NCBI RefSeq assembly: GCF_026719705.1
Contig: NZ_JAPPRR010000001.1
Coordinates: forward strand, 969,255-1,033,254
Source of the DNA: Pseudokordiimonas caeni
GTDB lineage: Bacteria > Pseudomonadota > Alphaproteobacteria > Sphingomonadales > Kordiimonadaceae
DNA length: 64,000 nucleotides
Reading direction: 5' to 3'
The position numbers were made by a program, and so were the translations under genes. Of this stretch, positions 45,398 to 56,018 are shown piece by piece. Every line of letters starts with the position of its first letter. Positions within the stretch are counted from its first letter, which is position 1. The notes below the pieces were generated by a model. It saw only the letters and a program-made list of their open reading frames with translations, was not told where the DNA came from and did no database searches.

Positions 45398-47152
45398 CTA
45401 TTTCAGCCAGGGCAGACGCCCGCTGATCAGATTGCCCACGTCGCTTGCGGGCAGGGGCTTCGAGAAATAGAAGCCCTGCGCGAAATTGAAATCGAGGTCG
45501 GCCAGCATCTGGATATGGTCGATATCTTCGAGCCCTTCGGCCACAACTTCAAGGCCAAGGCTTTTGGCCAGAAGCCCGATCATTGACAGGATCTTGTAAG
45601 GTTCGTTATCGAACTGCAGCTGGTTGATGAAGCTGCGGTCGATCTTGATCACGTCGATCGGGAACTGGTGGATATAGTTGAGGGACGAATAGCCGGTGCC
45701 AAAGTCATCAAGTGCGACCTTCACGCCAAGCCGCCGCAGGCGCGATAGCGATTCCGAGATCCGCACCGGGTTTGCCATGATGGCGCTTTCCGTCAGTTCG
45801 ATGCGCAGCCATTCGCCTGGCACCTGATATTCCTCAAGCGAGGCTTCCACCATTGCCGCCACATCGTCGCGCGCAAACTGGATGCCCGAGACATTCACAT
45901 TGATCGGCATCACCTTGTCGGTGCCATAGGCATCCATCCAGGTGCGGATCTGCGCGCAGGCGGTGCGGGCGGCCCAGCGGCCCAGCGCCACAATTACACC
46001 GGTTTCCTCGGCCAGCGGAATGAACTCTGCGGGCGACACGAAGCCGCGTTCCTTGTGATGCCAGCGGGTTAGGGCTTCAAAGCCATGAATCTGCGAGGTC
46101 TTCAGGTCGACGATGGGCTGATAGTAAAGCTCCAGATCATCGCGTTCCACCGCACGGCGCAACTCGGTTTCCAGATGGAACTGGCTGCGCACCCGCTGGT
46201 GGCTGTCGCGCTGGTAAATCTCGGTGCGCGCCTTCCCGGCTGCCTTTGCACGGTGCATGGCAAAGTCGGCATCGCGGATCAGGTCTTCAGGGTGGGTCGA
46301 ACTTGAAAGGGTGGTGGCGACCCCGATGGAAACCGAAGTGAAGACCTCGTTGCCGTCCAGATCATAAGGCAGTTCCATTGCTTCATGGATGCGGCCGGAT
46401 ACCAGATTGACCTCTTCGAGATCGCGGCATTTGCCAACGAGGATCGCGAATTCGTCACCCGAGAAACGGGCGAGCGTATCGGTGGAGCGGATGCAGCGGC
46501 GCAGTGTTGCTGCCATGGCGACAAGGAAGCGGTCGCCCGCCGAGTGCCCGAAGCTGTCGTTGATCTGCTGGAAGCGGTCGATATTCACAATAAGCACGGC
46601 GCAGCCGATTTCCTTGTCGTCCGCCATCGGTCGCGAAACGGCTTCTTCCAGTTTGTTCCGGAACAATACCCGGTTCGGCAGGCCGGTCAGCGCATCGTGG
46701 AAGGCATGGTGAAGGAGGTTTCGTTCGGCCAGTTTTTCGGCCGTCTGGTCCTCTACCGTACAGATCACCTGATAGACCATGCCTGTATGGTCCTTCAGCG
46801 GGATCAGCTGACTGGATAGATAACGTTCCACAGCGCCGTGCCGCACGCTCCATTCGAAGTTCGAACGGCGCTGGCTACGGAAGGTTTCCTGTACCTGGCC
46901 GGAAAGGATGTAATTTTCGCCGGAGCCCCAGAGCGCCTCGATCGGGCAGGGGGCAACCAGATTGGTGTCGGTGGTGAATATGTCGCGCGCGAATTTGTTG
47001 ATGAACAGGATTTCGATGGCTTTGCCGGGTGTGAGCCCGCACACGAGCACACCCACGGGCAACCGTTCTACAACCGCACTTGTGTTTACAATGCGGGAAA
47101 CGAAGCTGCCGCCTTCCGCATGACTTGCGATTGGCGCAATCTTGGATTCCAT
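45398..47152 (-). CDS. PAS-GGDEF-EAL cyclic-di-GMP protein
   Basis: 584 residues: a PAS-like sensor (about 20-140), GGDEF domain (about 155-320) and EAL domain (about 330-578). The GGDEF signature is changed to SGDEF (ARFSGDEFAILVG), which often keeps activity but can lower it. The EAL domain has its expected metal and catalytic residues (GFEALTRWHH, INVNVSGIQFARDD, RIELTESAIM, ALDDFGTGYSS, IKIDRSFI), so phosphodiesterase activity is likely. No transmembrane segment, so cytoplasmic. It stands alone, convergent with the XRE operon. Confidence 0.92.
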   Translation of the reverse strand: MESKIAPIASHAEGGSFVSRIVNTSAVVERLPVGVLVCGLTPGKAIEILFINKFARDIFTTDTNLVAPCPIEALWGSGENYILSGQVQETFRSQRRSNFEWSVRHGAVERYLSSQLIPLKDHTGMVYQVICTVEDQTAEKLAERNLLHHAFHDALTGLPNRVLFRNKLEEAVSRPMADDKEIGCAVLIVNIDRFQQINDSFGHSAGDRFLVAMAATLRRCIRSTDTLARFSGDEFAILVGKCRDLEEVNLVSGRIHEAMELPYDLDGNEVFTSVSIGVATTLSSSTHPEDLIRDADFAMHRAKAAGKARTEIYQRDSHQRVRSQFHLETELRRAVERDDLELYYQPIVDLKTSQIHGFEALTRWHHKERGFVSPAEFIPLAEETGVIVALGRWAARTACAQIRTWMDAYGTDKVMPINVNVSGIQFARDDVAAMVEASLEEYQVPGEWLRIELTESAIMANPVRISESLSRLRRLGVKVALDDFGTGYSSLNYIHQFPIDVIKIDRSFINQLQFDNEPYKILSMIGLLAKSLGLEVVAEGLEDIDHIQMLADLDFNFAQGFYFSKPLPASDVGNLISGRLPWLK

Positions 47153-47337
47153 TCGCGCTTAACCCCCCGGCGCTGTACTGCAAACGAGGCGTGTCGAATG
47201 CCGGACCCGGCCACGCCTGCAACTCTCACTTCATCAGCTTGAAGTAAATAAAGCGTAAAAGCCTTGTTAACAACAGAGCTTATTTTCCAAATAATTGATG
47301 GTCTGTGATGCTGCTTTGCAACGGCCTGTCACAGCAC

Positions 47338-47367
47338 AAAAAAATGGGGGAAGGACAAGCCTTCCCC
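47338..47367 (-). terminator. Rho-independent terminator after nrdJ
   Basis: On the minus strand GGGGAAGG and CCTTCCCC form an 8-bp stem with a 5-nt loop, followed by CATTTTTTT. It lies 58 bp past the nrdJ stop. The rest of the 47153-47425 gap shows no gene. Confidence 0.85.
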
Positions 47368-47425
47368 TGAGGAAATCCACCCGCTGGGACGGGTTAGCAG
47401 GTGGATAAAACTTCAATCAGTGCGA

Positions 47426-50400
47426 TCACGAGCAACCGCTGGTGCCGCCGCAGGTGTCGCATTTCAGGCAGGTGCCGTTGCGCACGAGGGTGAAATTCCC
47501 GCATTCGCCACAGGCGTCGCCTTCATAACCTTTCATCCGGGCGGCTGCGCGGGCGTCCATTGTCGCCTCGGTGCCGCCGTTAGCCATGGCCGAGCCGACC
47601 TGCACGCGCGCTGTGCCATCGGTGCCTGTTGCACTTGTGGCCGTTACAAGCTCGCGCTCTTCCTTGGCTGTTTTCTTCGTCTTCTCGGTTCTCGATTTCA
47701 GCACCACAAGGTTGGTGCCACGCACATAGCCCGAAGACGCCAGCTTCTGCACACGCTCCAGCGTTTCGCTGACATCGTGGTCAAGCTCCGGCAGGCCGTC
47801 GCCCGCGTCGCCGCGGCCGGTGGTATCGTGCAACAGGTCCGCCGGCGAAGCATGCGCGAGGTCGTCGCGGCCGAGGTAGGAAATCGCCAGTTCGCGGAAG
47901 ATATAATCCAGAAGCGAGGTCGCCATCTTGATGGCTTCGTTGCCTTCCACGCGCCCAAAGGGCTCGAACCGGGTGAAGGTGAAGGCATCGACAAATTCCT
48001 CGAGCGGCACGCCGTATTGCAGGCCGATCGAGATGGCGATGGCGAAATTGTTCATCAGCGAGCGGAAGGCAGCACCTTCCTTGTGCATGTCGATGAAAAT
48101 CTCGCCGACCGAACCGTCGTCATACTCGCCGGTGCGCAGGTAAACCTTGTGGCCGCCGACGATGGCTTTCTGGGTATAGCCCTTGCGGCGTTCGGGCAGG
48201 CGGCGGCGCTTGGCCGGGCCCTGGCGTTCCACCTCGATGATCCGCTCGACAATGCGTTCGGACACGATCTCGACCTTCTCGGCGAGGGTCTTGTCTTCGA
48301 GGTCGTCGACGAGGTCTTCGTCATCAAGGAGTGCCGAGTTGAGCGGCTGGCTGAGCTTGGAGCCATCGCGGTATAGCGCATTGGCCTTGAGCGCGAGCGA
48401 CCAGCTGAGCTCGTATGCCTTCAGGCAGTCATCGACGCTCGCAGCGTTCGGCATATTGATGGTTTTCGAGATGGCGCCCGAGATGAAGGGCTGGGCCGCT
48501 GCCATCATGCGAATGTGGCTTTCCCAGCTCAGATAGCGCTTGCCGATCTTGCCGCACGCATTGGCGCAGTCGAACACGGCATAATGCTCTTCCTTCAGAT
48601 GCGGTGCCCCTTCAAGCGTCATGGCGCCGCAGCAATAGATATTGGCCTTTGCCACGTCTTCCTTGCTGAAACCAAGCTCAGCCAGAAGGTCAAAACCAAA
48701 ATCACTTAGCTGGTTGCGGTCGAAACCTAATGTATCGGTGCAGAAGTCGGCGCCAAGGGTCCACTGGTTGAATACAAATTTGATATCGAAGGCATTCTTG
48801 AGCTGGGCTTCGACAAGACCGATCTCGCGGTCTGTGAAGCCTTTGGCGCGCAGCAGTTCATGGTTGATGCCGGGGGCACCGTCGAGCGTCCCGTGGCCGA
48901 CGGCATATTTGTCGATGGCCTCAATCTGCTCGGCGTTATAGCCAAGCACTTCAAGGGCTTGCGGCACGATCCGGTTGATGATCTTGAAATAGCCGCCACC
49001 GGCGAGCTTCTTGAATTTCACCAGCGCGAAATCGGGCTCAATGCCTGTGGTGTCGCAGTCCATGACAAGGCCGATGGTGCCGGTGGGCGCAATCACGGTT
49101 GCCTGCGCATTGCGGAAGCCGTGCTGTTCGCCAAGTTCCAGCGCGCGGTCCCACGCACCGGCGGCAGCGGCGGCAAGCGCGGCGTTCGGGCAACCCTTGA
49201 TATCAAGCGCCACGGGATTGGTATTCAGGCCTTCATAGCCTTCGTCCTGCCCGTAGGCGGCGCGGCGGTGGTTGCGGATCACCCGCAGCATATGCTTGGC
49301 ATTCTTGGCATAGCCCGGGAAGGCGCCAAGTTCGCCCGCCATTTCGGCAGATGTTGCGTAAGACTCGCCGGTCATCAGGGCGGTGATGGCCCCGCAAAGC
49401 GCGCGGCCCTCGCGGCTGTCGTAGGGCAGGCCAAGGCTCATCAGCAGGCCGCCGATATTGGCAAAGCCGAGGCCGAGGGTGCGGTATTCGTAGGAAAGCT
49501 TGGCAATTTCCTTCGAGGGGAACTGCGCCATCAGCACCGAGATTTCAAGGACGATGGTCCACAACCGGCAGGCATGGCTGAAGCTGTCGATCCGGAAACC
49601 GCCGTCTTTGGTGCGGAACGTCATCAGGTTCAGCGAGGCCAGATTGCAGGCCGTATCATCGAGGAACATATATTCCGAGCACGGGTTCGAAGCGCGGATA
49701 TCGCCAGATGCCGGGCAGGTGTGCCAATCGTTGATCGTGGTATGGAACTGGATACCGGGGTCAGCGCAGGACCAGGCCGCATGACCGATATCGGCCCAGA
49801 GTTCCTTAGCATTCAGCTCTTTCGACACCGCACCCGTGGTGCGGTTGGTGAGCGCCCAGGCGCGGCCTTCGGCGGCGGCCTTCATGAAGTCGTCAGTCAC
49901 CCGGATCGAGTTGTTCGAATTCTGGCCGGAAACCGTGAGGTAGGCATCCGAATCCCAGTCGGTGTCGTAGGTCTTGAACTCGATCGAGGTATAGCCCTGT
50001 TCGGCGAACTGGATGACCCGCTTGATGTAATTCTCGGGGATCATCACCTTGCGCGCGGCGATCACCTCTTTCTTCAGGTCCTTGTTGGCCTTCAGGTCAA
50101 AAGTATCCTTGCCGAGCATCTGCCGGTGATCCCAGCAGGCCTTGATGATACGGTTGAGATGGATTTCATTGAGCTTGGAGCCGGAAACGAGCGCCGCTAC
50201 CTTCTGCTCTTCGATGACCTTCCAGTTGATAAAGCTCTCGATATCCGGGTGATCCACATCCACCACCACCATCTTGGCGGCGCGGCGGGTGGTACCGCCC
50301 GATTTGATGGCGCCGGCTGCGCGGTCACCTATCTTCAGGAAGCTCATCAGGCCCGACGACTTGCCGCCGCCCGAGAGCTTTTCGCCTTCGCCGCGCACGT

Positions 50401-51109
50401 TCGAGAAGTTGGTACCGGTGCCGGAGCCATATTTGAAGAGACGTGCTTCACGGGTCCAGAGATCCATGATCCCGCCTTCATTGACGAGATCGTCCGATAC
50501 CGACTGGATGAAGCAGGCGTGCGGCTGGGGATGCTCATACGAGCTTTTGGAGCGCACGAGCTTGCCGGTCTCAAAGTCCACATAATGGTGACCCTGTGCC
50601 GGGCCATCGATGCCGTAAGCCCAGTGCAGGCCGGTGTTGAACCATTGCGGGCTGTTCGGTGCGGCCATCTGGGCGGCCAGCATGAAGCGCATTTCATCGA
50701 AGAAGGTGCGGGCGTCGGCTTCGCTATCGAAATAGCCGCCTTTCCAGCCCCAATAGGTCCAGGTGCCAGCAAGCCGGTCGAAGACTTGCTTGGCACTCTG
50801 TTCGCCGCCATAGCGTTTCTCTTCCGGCATGGAGGCAAGGGCCGCTTCATCGGCAGCCTTGCGCCACAGCCATGTGGGCACATCCTTTTCCTTCACGGCC
50901 TTCAGGGCTTGCGGCACACCGGCCTTACGGAAATATTTTTGGGCGATGATGTCGGTCGCAACCTGACTGAAGGTGGCGGGCACTTCGACATCGGAAAGAT
51001 GGAAGACAATCGAGCCATCGGGGTTGCGGATTTCACTCGTCGCCGAGCGCCATTCAAGCGCCGCATACGGGCAGACTTCTGTCGACGTGAAATGCCGGTT
51101 GATCTTCAT
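47426..51109 (-). CDS. nrdJ: Adenosylcobalamin-dependent (class II) ribonucleotide reductase
   Basis: 1227 residues from ATG 51109 ([20 protein letters not shown]) preceded by AGGGGG. Characteristic blocks include the active-site [20 protein letters not shown], the loop [20 protein letters not shown], and a C-terminal zinc-ribbon-like cysteine cluster ([16 protein letters not shown], final CS) that carries the reducing thiols. It converts ribonucleotides to deoxyribonucleotides in the cytoplasm using coenzyme B12, so the organism must make or import B12. NrdR-like boxes are found upstream (51268-51357). A patch near 48660-48740 uses atypical codons. Confidence 0.96.
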   Translation of the reverse strand: MKINRHFTSTEVCPYAALEWRSATSEIRNPDGSIVFHLSDVEVPATFSQVATDIIAQKYFRKAGVPQALKAVKEKDVPTWLWRKAADEAALASMPEEKRYGGEQSAKQVFDRLAGTWTYWGWKGGYFDSEADARTFFDEMRFMLAAQMAAPNSPQWFNTGLHWAYGIDGPAQGHHYVDFETGKLVRSKSSYEHPQPHACFIQSVSDDLVNEGGIMDLWTREARLFKYGSGTGTNFSNVRGEGEKLSGGGKSSGLMSFLKIGDRAAGAIKSGGTTRRAAKMVVVDVDHPDIESFINWKVIEEQKVAALVSGSKLNEIHLNRIIKACWDHRQMLGKDTFDLKANKDLKKEVIAARKVMIPENYIKRVIQFAEQGYTSIEFKTYDTDWDSDAYLTVSGQNSNNSIRVTDDFMKAAAEGRAWALTNRTTGAVSKELNAKELWADIGHAAWSCADPGIQFHTTINDWHTCPASGDIRASNPCSEYMFLDDTACNLASLNLMTFRTKDGGFRIDSFSHACRLWTIVLEISVLMAQFPSKEIAKLSYEYRTLGLGFANIGGLLMSLGLPYDSREGRALCGAITALMTGESYATSAEMAGELGAFPGYAKNAKHMLRVIRNHRRAAYGQDEGYEGLNTNPVALDIKGCPNAALAAAAAGAWDRALELGEQHGFRNAQATVIAPTGTIGLVMDCDTTGIEPDFALVKFKKLAGGGYFKIINRIVPQALEVLGYNAEQIEAIDKYAVGHGTLDGAPGINHELLRAKGFTDREIGLVEAQLKNAFDIKFVFNQWTLGADFCTDTLGFDRNQLSDFGFDLLAELGFSKEDVAKANIYCCGAMTLEGAPHLKEEHYAVFDCANACGKIGKRYLSWESHIRMMAAAQPFISGAISKTINMPNAASVDDCLKAYELSWSLALKANALYRDGSKLSQPLNSALLDDEDLVDDLEDKTLAEKVEIVSERIVERIIEVERQGPAKRRRLPERRKGYTQKAIVGGHKVYLRTGEYDDGSVGEIFIDMHKEGAAFRSLMNNFAIAISIGLQYGVPLEEFVDAFTFTRFEPFGRVEGNEAIKMATSLLDYIFRELAISYLGRDDLAHASPADLLHDTTGRGDAGDGLPELDHDVSETLERVQKLASSGYVRGTNLVVLKSRTEKTKKTAKEERELVTATSATGTDGTARVQVGSAMANGGTEATMDARAAARMKGYEGDACGECGNFTLVRNGTCLKCDTCGGTSGCS

Positions 51110-51267
51110 GGCCGATCGTACCCCCTGAACCAATAATAACAAAAGTCTCGATGCCGGGGGCGCGCTTCTTTATCAAGCGTCGGCGGTCATGGCACGGGAG
51201 GGCTCCTCATGGCAGGGAGCGGCGTACTACAGGCTGATGTCTGTCCCCCGTGGGTTTGCCAGTCCCG

Positions 51268-51283
51268 ACACAATATCTTGGGA
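51268..51283. promoter_or_regulatory. NrdR-like box 1 upstream of nrdJ
   Basis: ACACAATATCTTGGGA fits the NrdR consensus, roughly acaCwAtATaTwGtgt, at 13 of 16 positions. NrdR represses ribonucleotide reductase genes in many bacteria. Confidence 0.55.
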
Positions 51284-51299
51284 TTGGCCCCCGATCTGG

Positions 51300-51315
51300 A
51301 CACAATCCTATGGAT
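51300..51315. promoter_or_regulatory. NrdR-like box 2 upstream of nrdJ
   Basis: ACACAATCCTATGGAT keeps the left half of the NrdR box and starts exactly 32 bp after box 1, about three helical turns, the spacing usual for paired NrdR sites. Confidence 0.45.
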
Positions 51316-51343
51316 CATATTGGGGTGCGACAAGCGCAAATTT

Positions 51344-51357
51344 CCAGATATTGTGGT
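51344..51357. promoter_or_regulatory. Third NrdR-like half element
   Basis: CCAGATATTGTGGT reads ACCACAATATCTGG on the other strand, nearly the same core as box 1 in opposite orientation, centred 43 bp beyond box 2. Possibly a third site. Confidence 0.35.
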
Positions 51358-51553
51358 TGACACCGGGGCCCTGAACGAAGGTTAGGGTTCGACTCGTGGT
51401 GGCATATGGTATCGCCGCAATTTGGCCCCGATTATGGGGCAACCAGTCTTTTGTGCATCGTTTGCTTTTCAGGCTGGTGCGACTATGCTAAACGGGCGCA
51501 CATGATGCGGAACCGTCCGTAGAGAGCCTTTATTCCCAAGGACCTGAAACCCT

Positions 51554-51952
51554 ATGGCAAACCTGATCGAGAAACTTTTCTCCTCTCCGATTTTCACCTG
51601 GTGGAACAGCGCGACCTTCGGTACGCGGCTTTACACTTCCCGCAAGGGCGTCAAGGTCGGTGAAGACAAGGAAGGCAACATCTATTACCGCGAGAAGGAC
51701 GGCAAACGTCGCTGGGTCATCTACAAGAATGGCCCGATCGAGGCGTCCCGCGTGCCGGCTGAATGGCATGGCTGGCTGCACTATACAGTGGACACGCCGC
51801 CGAGCGAGCAGCCGCTGCCGACCAAATCCTGGGAAAAGGACCATGTGCCGAACCTGACCGGCACGGCGGGCGCCTATGTGCCGCCCGGCAGCCAGCGCGC
51901 CGGCGGCCAGCGTGCAGCCTCTTCCTCCGATTATGAAGCCTGGAAGCCCTGA
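51554..51952 (+). CDS. NADH:ubiquinone oxidoreductase accessory subunit NDUFA12
   Basis: 132 residues of the NDUFA12/B17.2 family: TFGTRLYTSRKGVKVGEDKE, then YYREKDGKRRWVIYKNGPIE, ASRVPAEWHGWLHYTVD and PPSEQPLP. This supernumerary complex I subunit is shared by alphaproteobacteria and mitochondria; it sits on the matrix-side peripheral arm and helps assembly. It heads the mlaD-DUF2155 cluster, an arrangement recurrent in the class. The core nuo operon is not in the window. Confidence 0.95.
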   Translation: MANLIEKLFSSPIFTWWNSATFGTRLYTSRKGVKVGEDKEGNIYYREKDGKRRWVIYKNGPIEASRVPAEWHGWLHYTVDTPPSEQPLPTKSWEKDHVPNLTGTAGAYVPPGSQRAGGQRAASSSDYEAWKP

Positions 51953-51978
51953 GGGGCATCCGGGGAGTTTGACCTGAT

Positions 51979-52455
51979 ATGACGTCCAACTGGATTGAAA
52001 CGATTGTCGGCGCGGCTGTTCTTGTAGTGGCCGGCTGGTTCCTCATCTTCGCCTACGGCCGCACGGAAGGCGGCATGACAGGCGGCTATGAGCTTTCGGC
52101 CCGTTTCAACAAGGTCAGCGGCCTTACCATCGGCAGCGACGTGCGCCTTTCCGGCATCAAGGTTGGCGCCGTGAAATCGCAGAAAATCGATCCCGATACC
52201 TATCAGGCGATTGTCACCTTCTCGGTGACGAGGGACGTGACGTTGCCGGAAGACTCAGCCGCTGCCATCACGGCAGAAGGCCTGCTTGGTGGCAACTACC
52301 TTGCCCTTATTCCCGGCGGCAGCGACGAGATGCTGGAAGACGGCGACGAGATTGCCGAAACGCAGGATGCGGTGGACCTGATGGGCCTTATCGGCAAATT
52401 CATGTATAGCGGCGATGACAAGAAAGCGTCAGGCAGTGAGAACAAGCCGTCCTGA
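51979..52455 (+). CDS. mlaD: Outer-membrane lipid asymmetry protein MlaD (MCE domain)
   Basis: 158 residues. An N-terminal membrane helix (TIVGAAVLVVAGWFLIFAYG) anchors a single MCE domain (YELSARFNKVSGLTIGSDVR, LSGIKVGAVKSQKID, AITAEGLLGGNYLALIPGG). MlaD forms hexamers in the inner membrane complex that moves phospholipids between membranes. The other mla genes are not adjacent; they must lie elsewhere. It starts 26 bp after the NDUFA12 gene and overlaps the DUF2155 gene. Confidence 0.92.
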   Translation: MTSNWIETIVGAAVLVVAGWFLIFAYGRTEGGMTGGYELSARFNKVSGLTIGSDVRLSGIKVGAVKSQKIDPDTYQAIVTFSVTRDVTLPEDSAAAITAEGLLGGNYLALIPGGSDEMLEDGDEIAETQDAVDLMGLIGKFMYSGDDKKASGSENKPS

Positions 52456-52891
52456 CCGCGCGCTGGCGCTGATCCTTGGCCTGATGGTTGCTGAACCCGT
52501 GGCGGCGCAGGAAACCAGCCTGCCTATCGATCGGCCGAGCGAGGCCGAAATCGAGGCCGCAGAGCCGACCATCGCGGTGCTTCGCGCCCTCGACAAGATC
52601 ACCGCCCGGATCACCGAGCTGGAAATCCCGGTCGGCGGCAAGCAAGGCTTCGGCACCCTGACCATCGATGTGCAATATTGCCGCTCGCGCCCGCCGATCG
52701 AACCGCCGGAAAGCTTCGCTTACCTGACGATCCACGACAGGCCTGCCGGACAAACTGAAGAAGTGAAGGTGTTTGAAGGCTGGATGCTGGCTTCTTCGCC
52801 CGCGCTCAACGGGCTCGAGCATCCGGTCTATGATGTCTGGGTTATCGCCTGCAAGGCTGCTGCCCCCGAAAGCGACACCGGCAGCCGCTGA
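52415..52891 (+). CDS. DUF2155 secreted protein
   Basis: 158 residues from ATG 52415, overlapping mlaD by 41 bp; a GTG at 52436 is an alternative. The signal segment ([17 protein letters not shown]) is followed by the DUF2155 domain: [60 protein letters not shown] with final VWVIACK. Two conserved Cys could pair in the periplasm. The domain is usual next to NDUFA12 in alphaproteobacteria. Its last 64 bp are antisense to the end of aat. Confidence 0.88.
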   Translation: MTRKRQAVRTSRPDRALALILGLMVAEPVAAQETSLPIDRPSEAEIEAAEPTIAVLRALDKITARITELEIPVGGKQGFGTLTIDVQYCRSRPPIEPPESFAYLTIHDRPAGQTEEVKVFEGWMLASSPALNGLEHPVYDVWVIACKAAAPESDTGSR

Positions 52892-53487
52892 AAATCGGCG
52901 TCTTCAATCGCCAGCGAGTCGCGCAGGCGCGCCTTGTATTCCCCGCGCGGAATTTCAATTGCCCCGAACTGCTTCAGATGCTCGGTCACGAACTGGGTAT
53001 CGAGAAGGCTGAAGCCCCCGGCCTTCAGGCGTGCGGCCAGATGCACCAGCGCGACCTTGCTGGCATCCGTTGCCCGGTGGAACATGCTTTCCCCGAAAAA
53101 GGCACCGCGCAGGCGCACGCCATATAGTCCGCCCACCAGCTCGTCGTCCTGCCAGCATTCCACACTGTGGGCGAAACCCATCTCATGGAGTTCGGTATAA
53201 AGATCCTCGATCCGCTCGCTGATCCAGGTGCTTTCGCGCGCGCGGGCAGGCGCGGCGCAAGCGCGCACGACCTGCCGGAAGGCGCTGTCCACCGTTACGG
53301 TGAAAACATCACGGCGGACAGTGGCGGCAAGTTTGCGCGAGACATGGAAATTCTTGAGCGGCAGGATGCCGCGCTCGTCCGGATCGATCCAGAAAAGACT
53401 GTCGTCGTCGCGGGCCTCGGCCATCGGGAAAACCCCGGCGGCATAGGCCTGCAACAACAGCTCAGGGGAGACAGTGCGATCGCTCAT
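52828..53487 (-). CDS. aat: Leucyl/phenylalanyl-tRNA--protein transferase
   Basis: 219 residues: [114 protein letters not shown]. All are hallmark Aat blocks. It adds Leu or Phe to N-terminal Lys/Arg of proteins, creating an N-degron for ClpS/ClpAP. It is the last gene of the aroQ-accB-accC-aat run. Its 3' end overlaps DUF2155 antisense by 64 bp. Confidence 0.96.
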   Translation of the reverse strand: MSDRTVSPELLLQAYAAGVFPMAEARDDDSLFWIDPDERGILPLKNFHVSRKLAATVRRDVFTVTVDSAFRQVVRACAAPARARESTWISERIEDLYTELHEMGFAHSVECWQDDELVGGLYGVRLRGAFFGESMFHRATDASKVALVHLAARLKAGGFSLLDTQFVTEHLKQFGAIEIPRGEYKARLRDSLAIEDADFQRLPVSLSGAAALQAITQTS

Positions 53488-53505
53488 GTCTCCCCCTCGC
53501 TTCTG

Positions 53506-54861
53506 TCATTTTTCCTTGGCGTTATGGGCCGCCAGGAATTTCTCGAGCCAGTGGATGTCATATTTTCCGGCGCGGAAGTCATCGTTTTCAACAAGGGTCT
53601 GGTGCAAGGGGATCGTGGTGGTGATACCCGAGACAACAAATTCCTCCAGCGAGCGACGCAGGCGGAGGAGGCAGCCTTCGCGGGTGTAGCCCGATACGAT
53701 CAGCTTGGCGACCATGCTGTCATAATAGGGCGGGATCGTATAGCCCGCATAGATCGCGCTGTCGCACCGCACATTGAGGCCGCCCGGCACGTGATACTGG
53801 GTAACCTTGCCGGGGCTCGGCACGAAGGTGAAAGGATGCTCGGCATTGATGCGGCATTCGATGGCATGACCGTGGAAGCGCACCATATCCTGCGTATAGG
53901 AAAGCGGTGTGCCGGAGGCCACACGAATCTGCTCCCGCACGATATCGATGCCGGTGATCATCTCGGTCACCGGATGTTCCACCTGCACGCGGGTGTTCAT
54001 CTCGATGAAATAGAACTCACCGTCCTCATAAAGGAACTCGATGGTGCCCGCACCCGAATAGCCGAAGTCGGCCATCGCCTTGGCGACGATGCCGCCCATG
54101 CGCTGGCGGGTTTCCTCGTTGATCACTGGCGACGGTGCCTCTTCCAGAACCTTCTGGTGGCGGCGCTGCAGCGAGCAGTCGCGTTCCCCGAGGTGGATAC
54201 AGTTACCGTGATTGTCGCCGATGATCTGGAATTCGATATGACGCGGCTTTTCGAGGAATTTCTCGATATAAACGGCGTCATCCCCGAAAGCGGCCTTTGC
54301 TTCGGTACGGCAGGCATTGAGTGCGGTCGGCAGCTCTTCCTTGGTGCGCACCACCTTCATGCCGCGTCCACCGCCGCCGGCAGCAGCCTTGATGATGACC
54401 GGATAGCCGATGCGGTCGCACACGGCGCGGGCTTCACCGTCCTCGGTCACACCACCATCCGAGCCCGGCACCACGGGGATGCCTAGCTTCTTCACGGTTT
54501 CCTTGGCGATGATCTTGTCGCCCATCATGCGGATATGTTCGGGGCTCGGGCCGATGAAGGCGATGCCATGGTCGCGCAGGATTTCTGCGAACCGGGCATT
54601 CTCCGACAGGAAGCCATAGCCGGGGTGAACCGCATCGGCGCCGGTGATTTCGGCGGCCGCGATAAGGCGCGGGATATTCAGGTAGCTTTCACGTGACGGG
54701 GCAGGGCCGATACAGACCGATTCGTCGGCAAGCCGCACATGCATGGCATCGGCGTCGGCCGTGGAATGCACGGCTACCGTCTTGATGCCCATCTCGTGGC
54801 AGGCCCGGTGAATCCTGAGGGCGATTTCGCCCCGGTTGGCGATCAGGACTTTCTTGAACAT
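53506..54861 (-). CDS. accC: Acetyl-CoA carboxylase, biotin carboxylase subunit
   Basis: 451 residues: the N-terminal [23 protein letters not shown]-grasp loop [13 protein letters not shown], carboxylase residues in [20 protein letters not shown] and the metal Glu in [19 protein letters not shown]. It carboxylates biotin on AccB with bicarbonate and ATP, the first half of malonyl-CoA formation. It begins 11 bp after accB. The operon matches the common accB-accC layout. Confidence 0.97.
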   Translation of the reverse strand: MFKKVLIANRGEIALRIHRACHEMGIKTVAVHSTADADAMHVRLADESVCIGPAPSRESYLNIPRLIAAAEITGADAVHPGYGFLSENARFAEILRDHGIAFIGPSPEHIRMMGDKIIAKETVKKLGIPVVPGSDGGVTEDGEARAVCDRIGYPVIIKAAAGGGGRGMKVVRTKEELPTALNACRTEAKAAFGDDAVYIEKFLEKPRHIEFQIIGDNHGNCIHLGERDCSLQRRHQKVLEEAPSPVINEETRQRMGGIVAKAMADFGYSGAGTIEFLYEDGEFYFIEMNTRVQVEHPVTEMITGIDIVREQIRVASGTPLSYTQDMVRFHGHAIECRINAEHPFTFVPSPGKVTQYHVPGGLNVRCDSAIYAGYTIPPYYDSMVAKLIVSGYTREGCLLRLRRSLEEFVVSGITTTIPLHQTLVENDDFRAGKYDIHWLEKFLAAHNAKEK

Positions 54862-54872
54862 TGGCTGGCGCC

Positions 54873-55349
54873 TTATTCGATGATCATCAGGGGCTGGCCG
54901 AATTCGACCGGCTGTGCGTCGCCGATCAGGATTTCCTTCACGGTGCCGGATTTGGGCGCGGCAATCTGGTTCATCACTTTCATGGCTTCGATAATGAGGA
55001 TGGTTTCACCCTCTTTCACCTGCTGGCCAACCTTCACGAACGGCGCGGCGTCCGGCGAGGGGGACATATAGACGGTGCCGACCATCGGCGAGGGCACAGC
55101 GCCTGGATGATCTTCGGCAGCCGCAGGTGCGGCGGCAACCGGTGCGGCGACTGGCGCGGCCACAGGGGCTGCGGCGGGGGCCGCTGCCATCGGGGCAGGT
55201 ACCGAATAGGTCATCGCAGCCTGGGGTACGTCGCGCGCCACACGAATGCGGAAATCGTCTTCTTCGACCTCGATTTCGCTCAGCGACGACTTGTCGAGCA
55301 GCTCGGCGAGTTCGCGGATCAGTTCTTTATAATCATTGAGTTTGGACAT
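54873..55349 (-). CDS. accB: Acetyl-CoA carboxylase, biotin carboxyl carrier protein
   Basis: 158 residues. An N-terminal helical region ([20 protein letters not shown]) and Ala/Pro linker (about 50-80) precede the biotinyl domain with Lys124 in [11 protein letters not shown], the biotinylation site. It shuttles the carboxyl group between biotin carboxylase and carboxyltransferase. Same operon as accC. The linker repeats AAPVAAP units. Confidence 0.97.
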   Translation of the reverse strand: MSKLNDYKELIRELAELLDKSSLSEIEVEEDDFRIRVARDVPQAAMTYSVPAPMAAAPAAAPVAAPVAAPVAAAPAAAEDHPGAVPSPMVGTVYMSPSPDAAPFVKVGQQVKEGETILIIEAMKVMNQIAAPKSGTVKEILIGDAQPVEFGQPLMIIE

Positions 55350-55415
55350 CAGGGTATCCCCCAGTTCTGACTTGTTCTGTTGTCTGAATAGATTGACCGG
55401 TCTTGAAGCGGCCGG

Positions 55416-55877
55416 TCAGGTCTTGGCCCGGTCGAGAAGGGCACTGGCTGCGTCGATGGCGAGCCGGTAGCCGTCCGCGCCAAATCCGCAGATGACCCCG
55501 GCGGCAACCGGCGACACATGCGAATGATGGCGGAATTCTTCCCGCGCGAAGATGTTGGAGAGGTGCACTTCGATCACGGGCAGGGCGACGGCACTGAGCG
55601 CGTCGCGCACGGCGATCGAGGTGTGCGTATAGGCGGCGGCATTCAGGATGATGACATCCGCGTCCCCCTTGGCGGACTGGATCCAGTCCACAAGCGTGCC
55701 TTCGCTGTTGGTTTGCCGGAAATCGGCGGCAAGGCCATGCTTGCCTGCGGCCTCTTGGCACATGGCCTCGATATCGGCGAGCGTCGTGGTGCCATAGGTG
55801 GCCACTTCGCGGGTGCCGAGAAGATTGAGGTTAGGACCATTGAGGATCAGGATTTTTGCGTCCCGGGTTTGGGGCAT
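55416..55877 (-). CDS. aroQ: Type II 3-dehydroquinate dehydratase
   Basis: 153 residues from ATG 55877: [20 protein letters not shown] with the active-site Asn and lid Arg/Tyr, then [18 protein letters not shown] and [20 protein letters not shown] with the catalytic His. It converts 3-dehydroquinate to 3-dehydroshikimate in the shikimate pathway. The open frame upstream has no family similarity. aroQ directly before accB is a frequent order in proteobacteria; the gap here is 66 bp and holds a 7-bp inverted repeat near the aroQ stop. Confidence 0.96.
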   Translation of the reverse strand: MPQTRDAKILILNGPNLNLLGTREVATYGTTTLADIEAMCQEAAGKHGLAADFRQTNSEGTLVDWIQSAKGDADVIILNAAAYTHTSIAVRDALSAVALPVIEVHLSNIFAREEFRHHSHVSPVAAGVICGFGADGYRLAIDAASALLDRAKT

Positions 55878-56018
55878 GCCACCGTCCGATCTGTCGACTG
55901 AGCGCTTGATGGCCCCTGTATAATGCCATATGTAGGCAATGCAAAGCCGGAACCGCATGGTCCATGTTTGATGATGCGGACAGCCCCACCTTCCCGCACT
56001 GACGAAACGGACAGAGAC

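Larger units (their letters stand above)
51110..51553. other. Regulatory gap between nrdJ and the NDUFA12 gene
   Basis: A 444-bp gap between divergent genes. It holds three elements resembling NrdR boxes (51268-51357) and otherwise no gene. A small open frame at 51189-51374 has no ribosome site or family similarity. Confidence 0.6.

Noticed and set aside
48860-51136. 758-codon open frame on the plus strand
   Set aside because: Antisense to nrdJ, which has conserved motifs along its whole length. No ribosome site or recognisable domain.
51189-51374. 61-codon plus-strand frame in the nrdJ leader
   Set aside because: No ribosome site and no family; overlaps the NrdR-like boxes.
51380-51410. 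GGTTCGACTC, resembling a tRNA T loop
   Set aside because: The flanking bases do not form a T stem, and no anticodon or acceptor arm is present.
55394-55418. 7-bp inverted repeat TGACCGG/CCGGTCA near the aroQ stop as a terminator
   Set aside because: No T tract on the minus strand, and transcription should pass between aroQ and accB in either direction of reading the operon.
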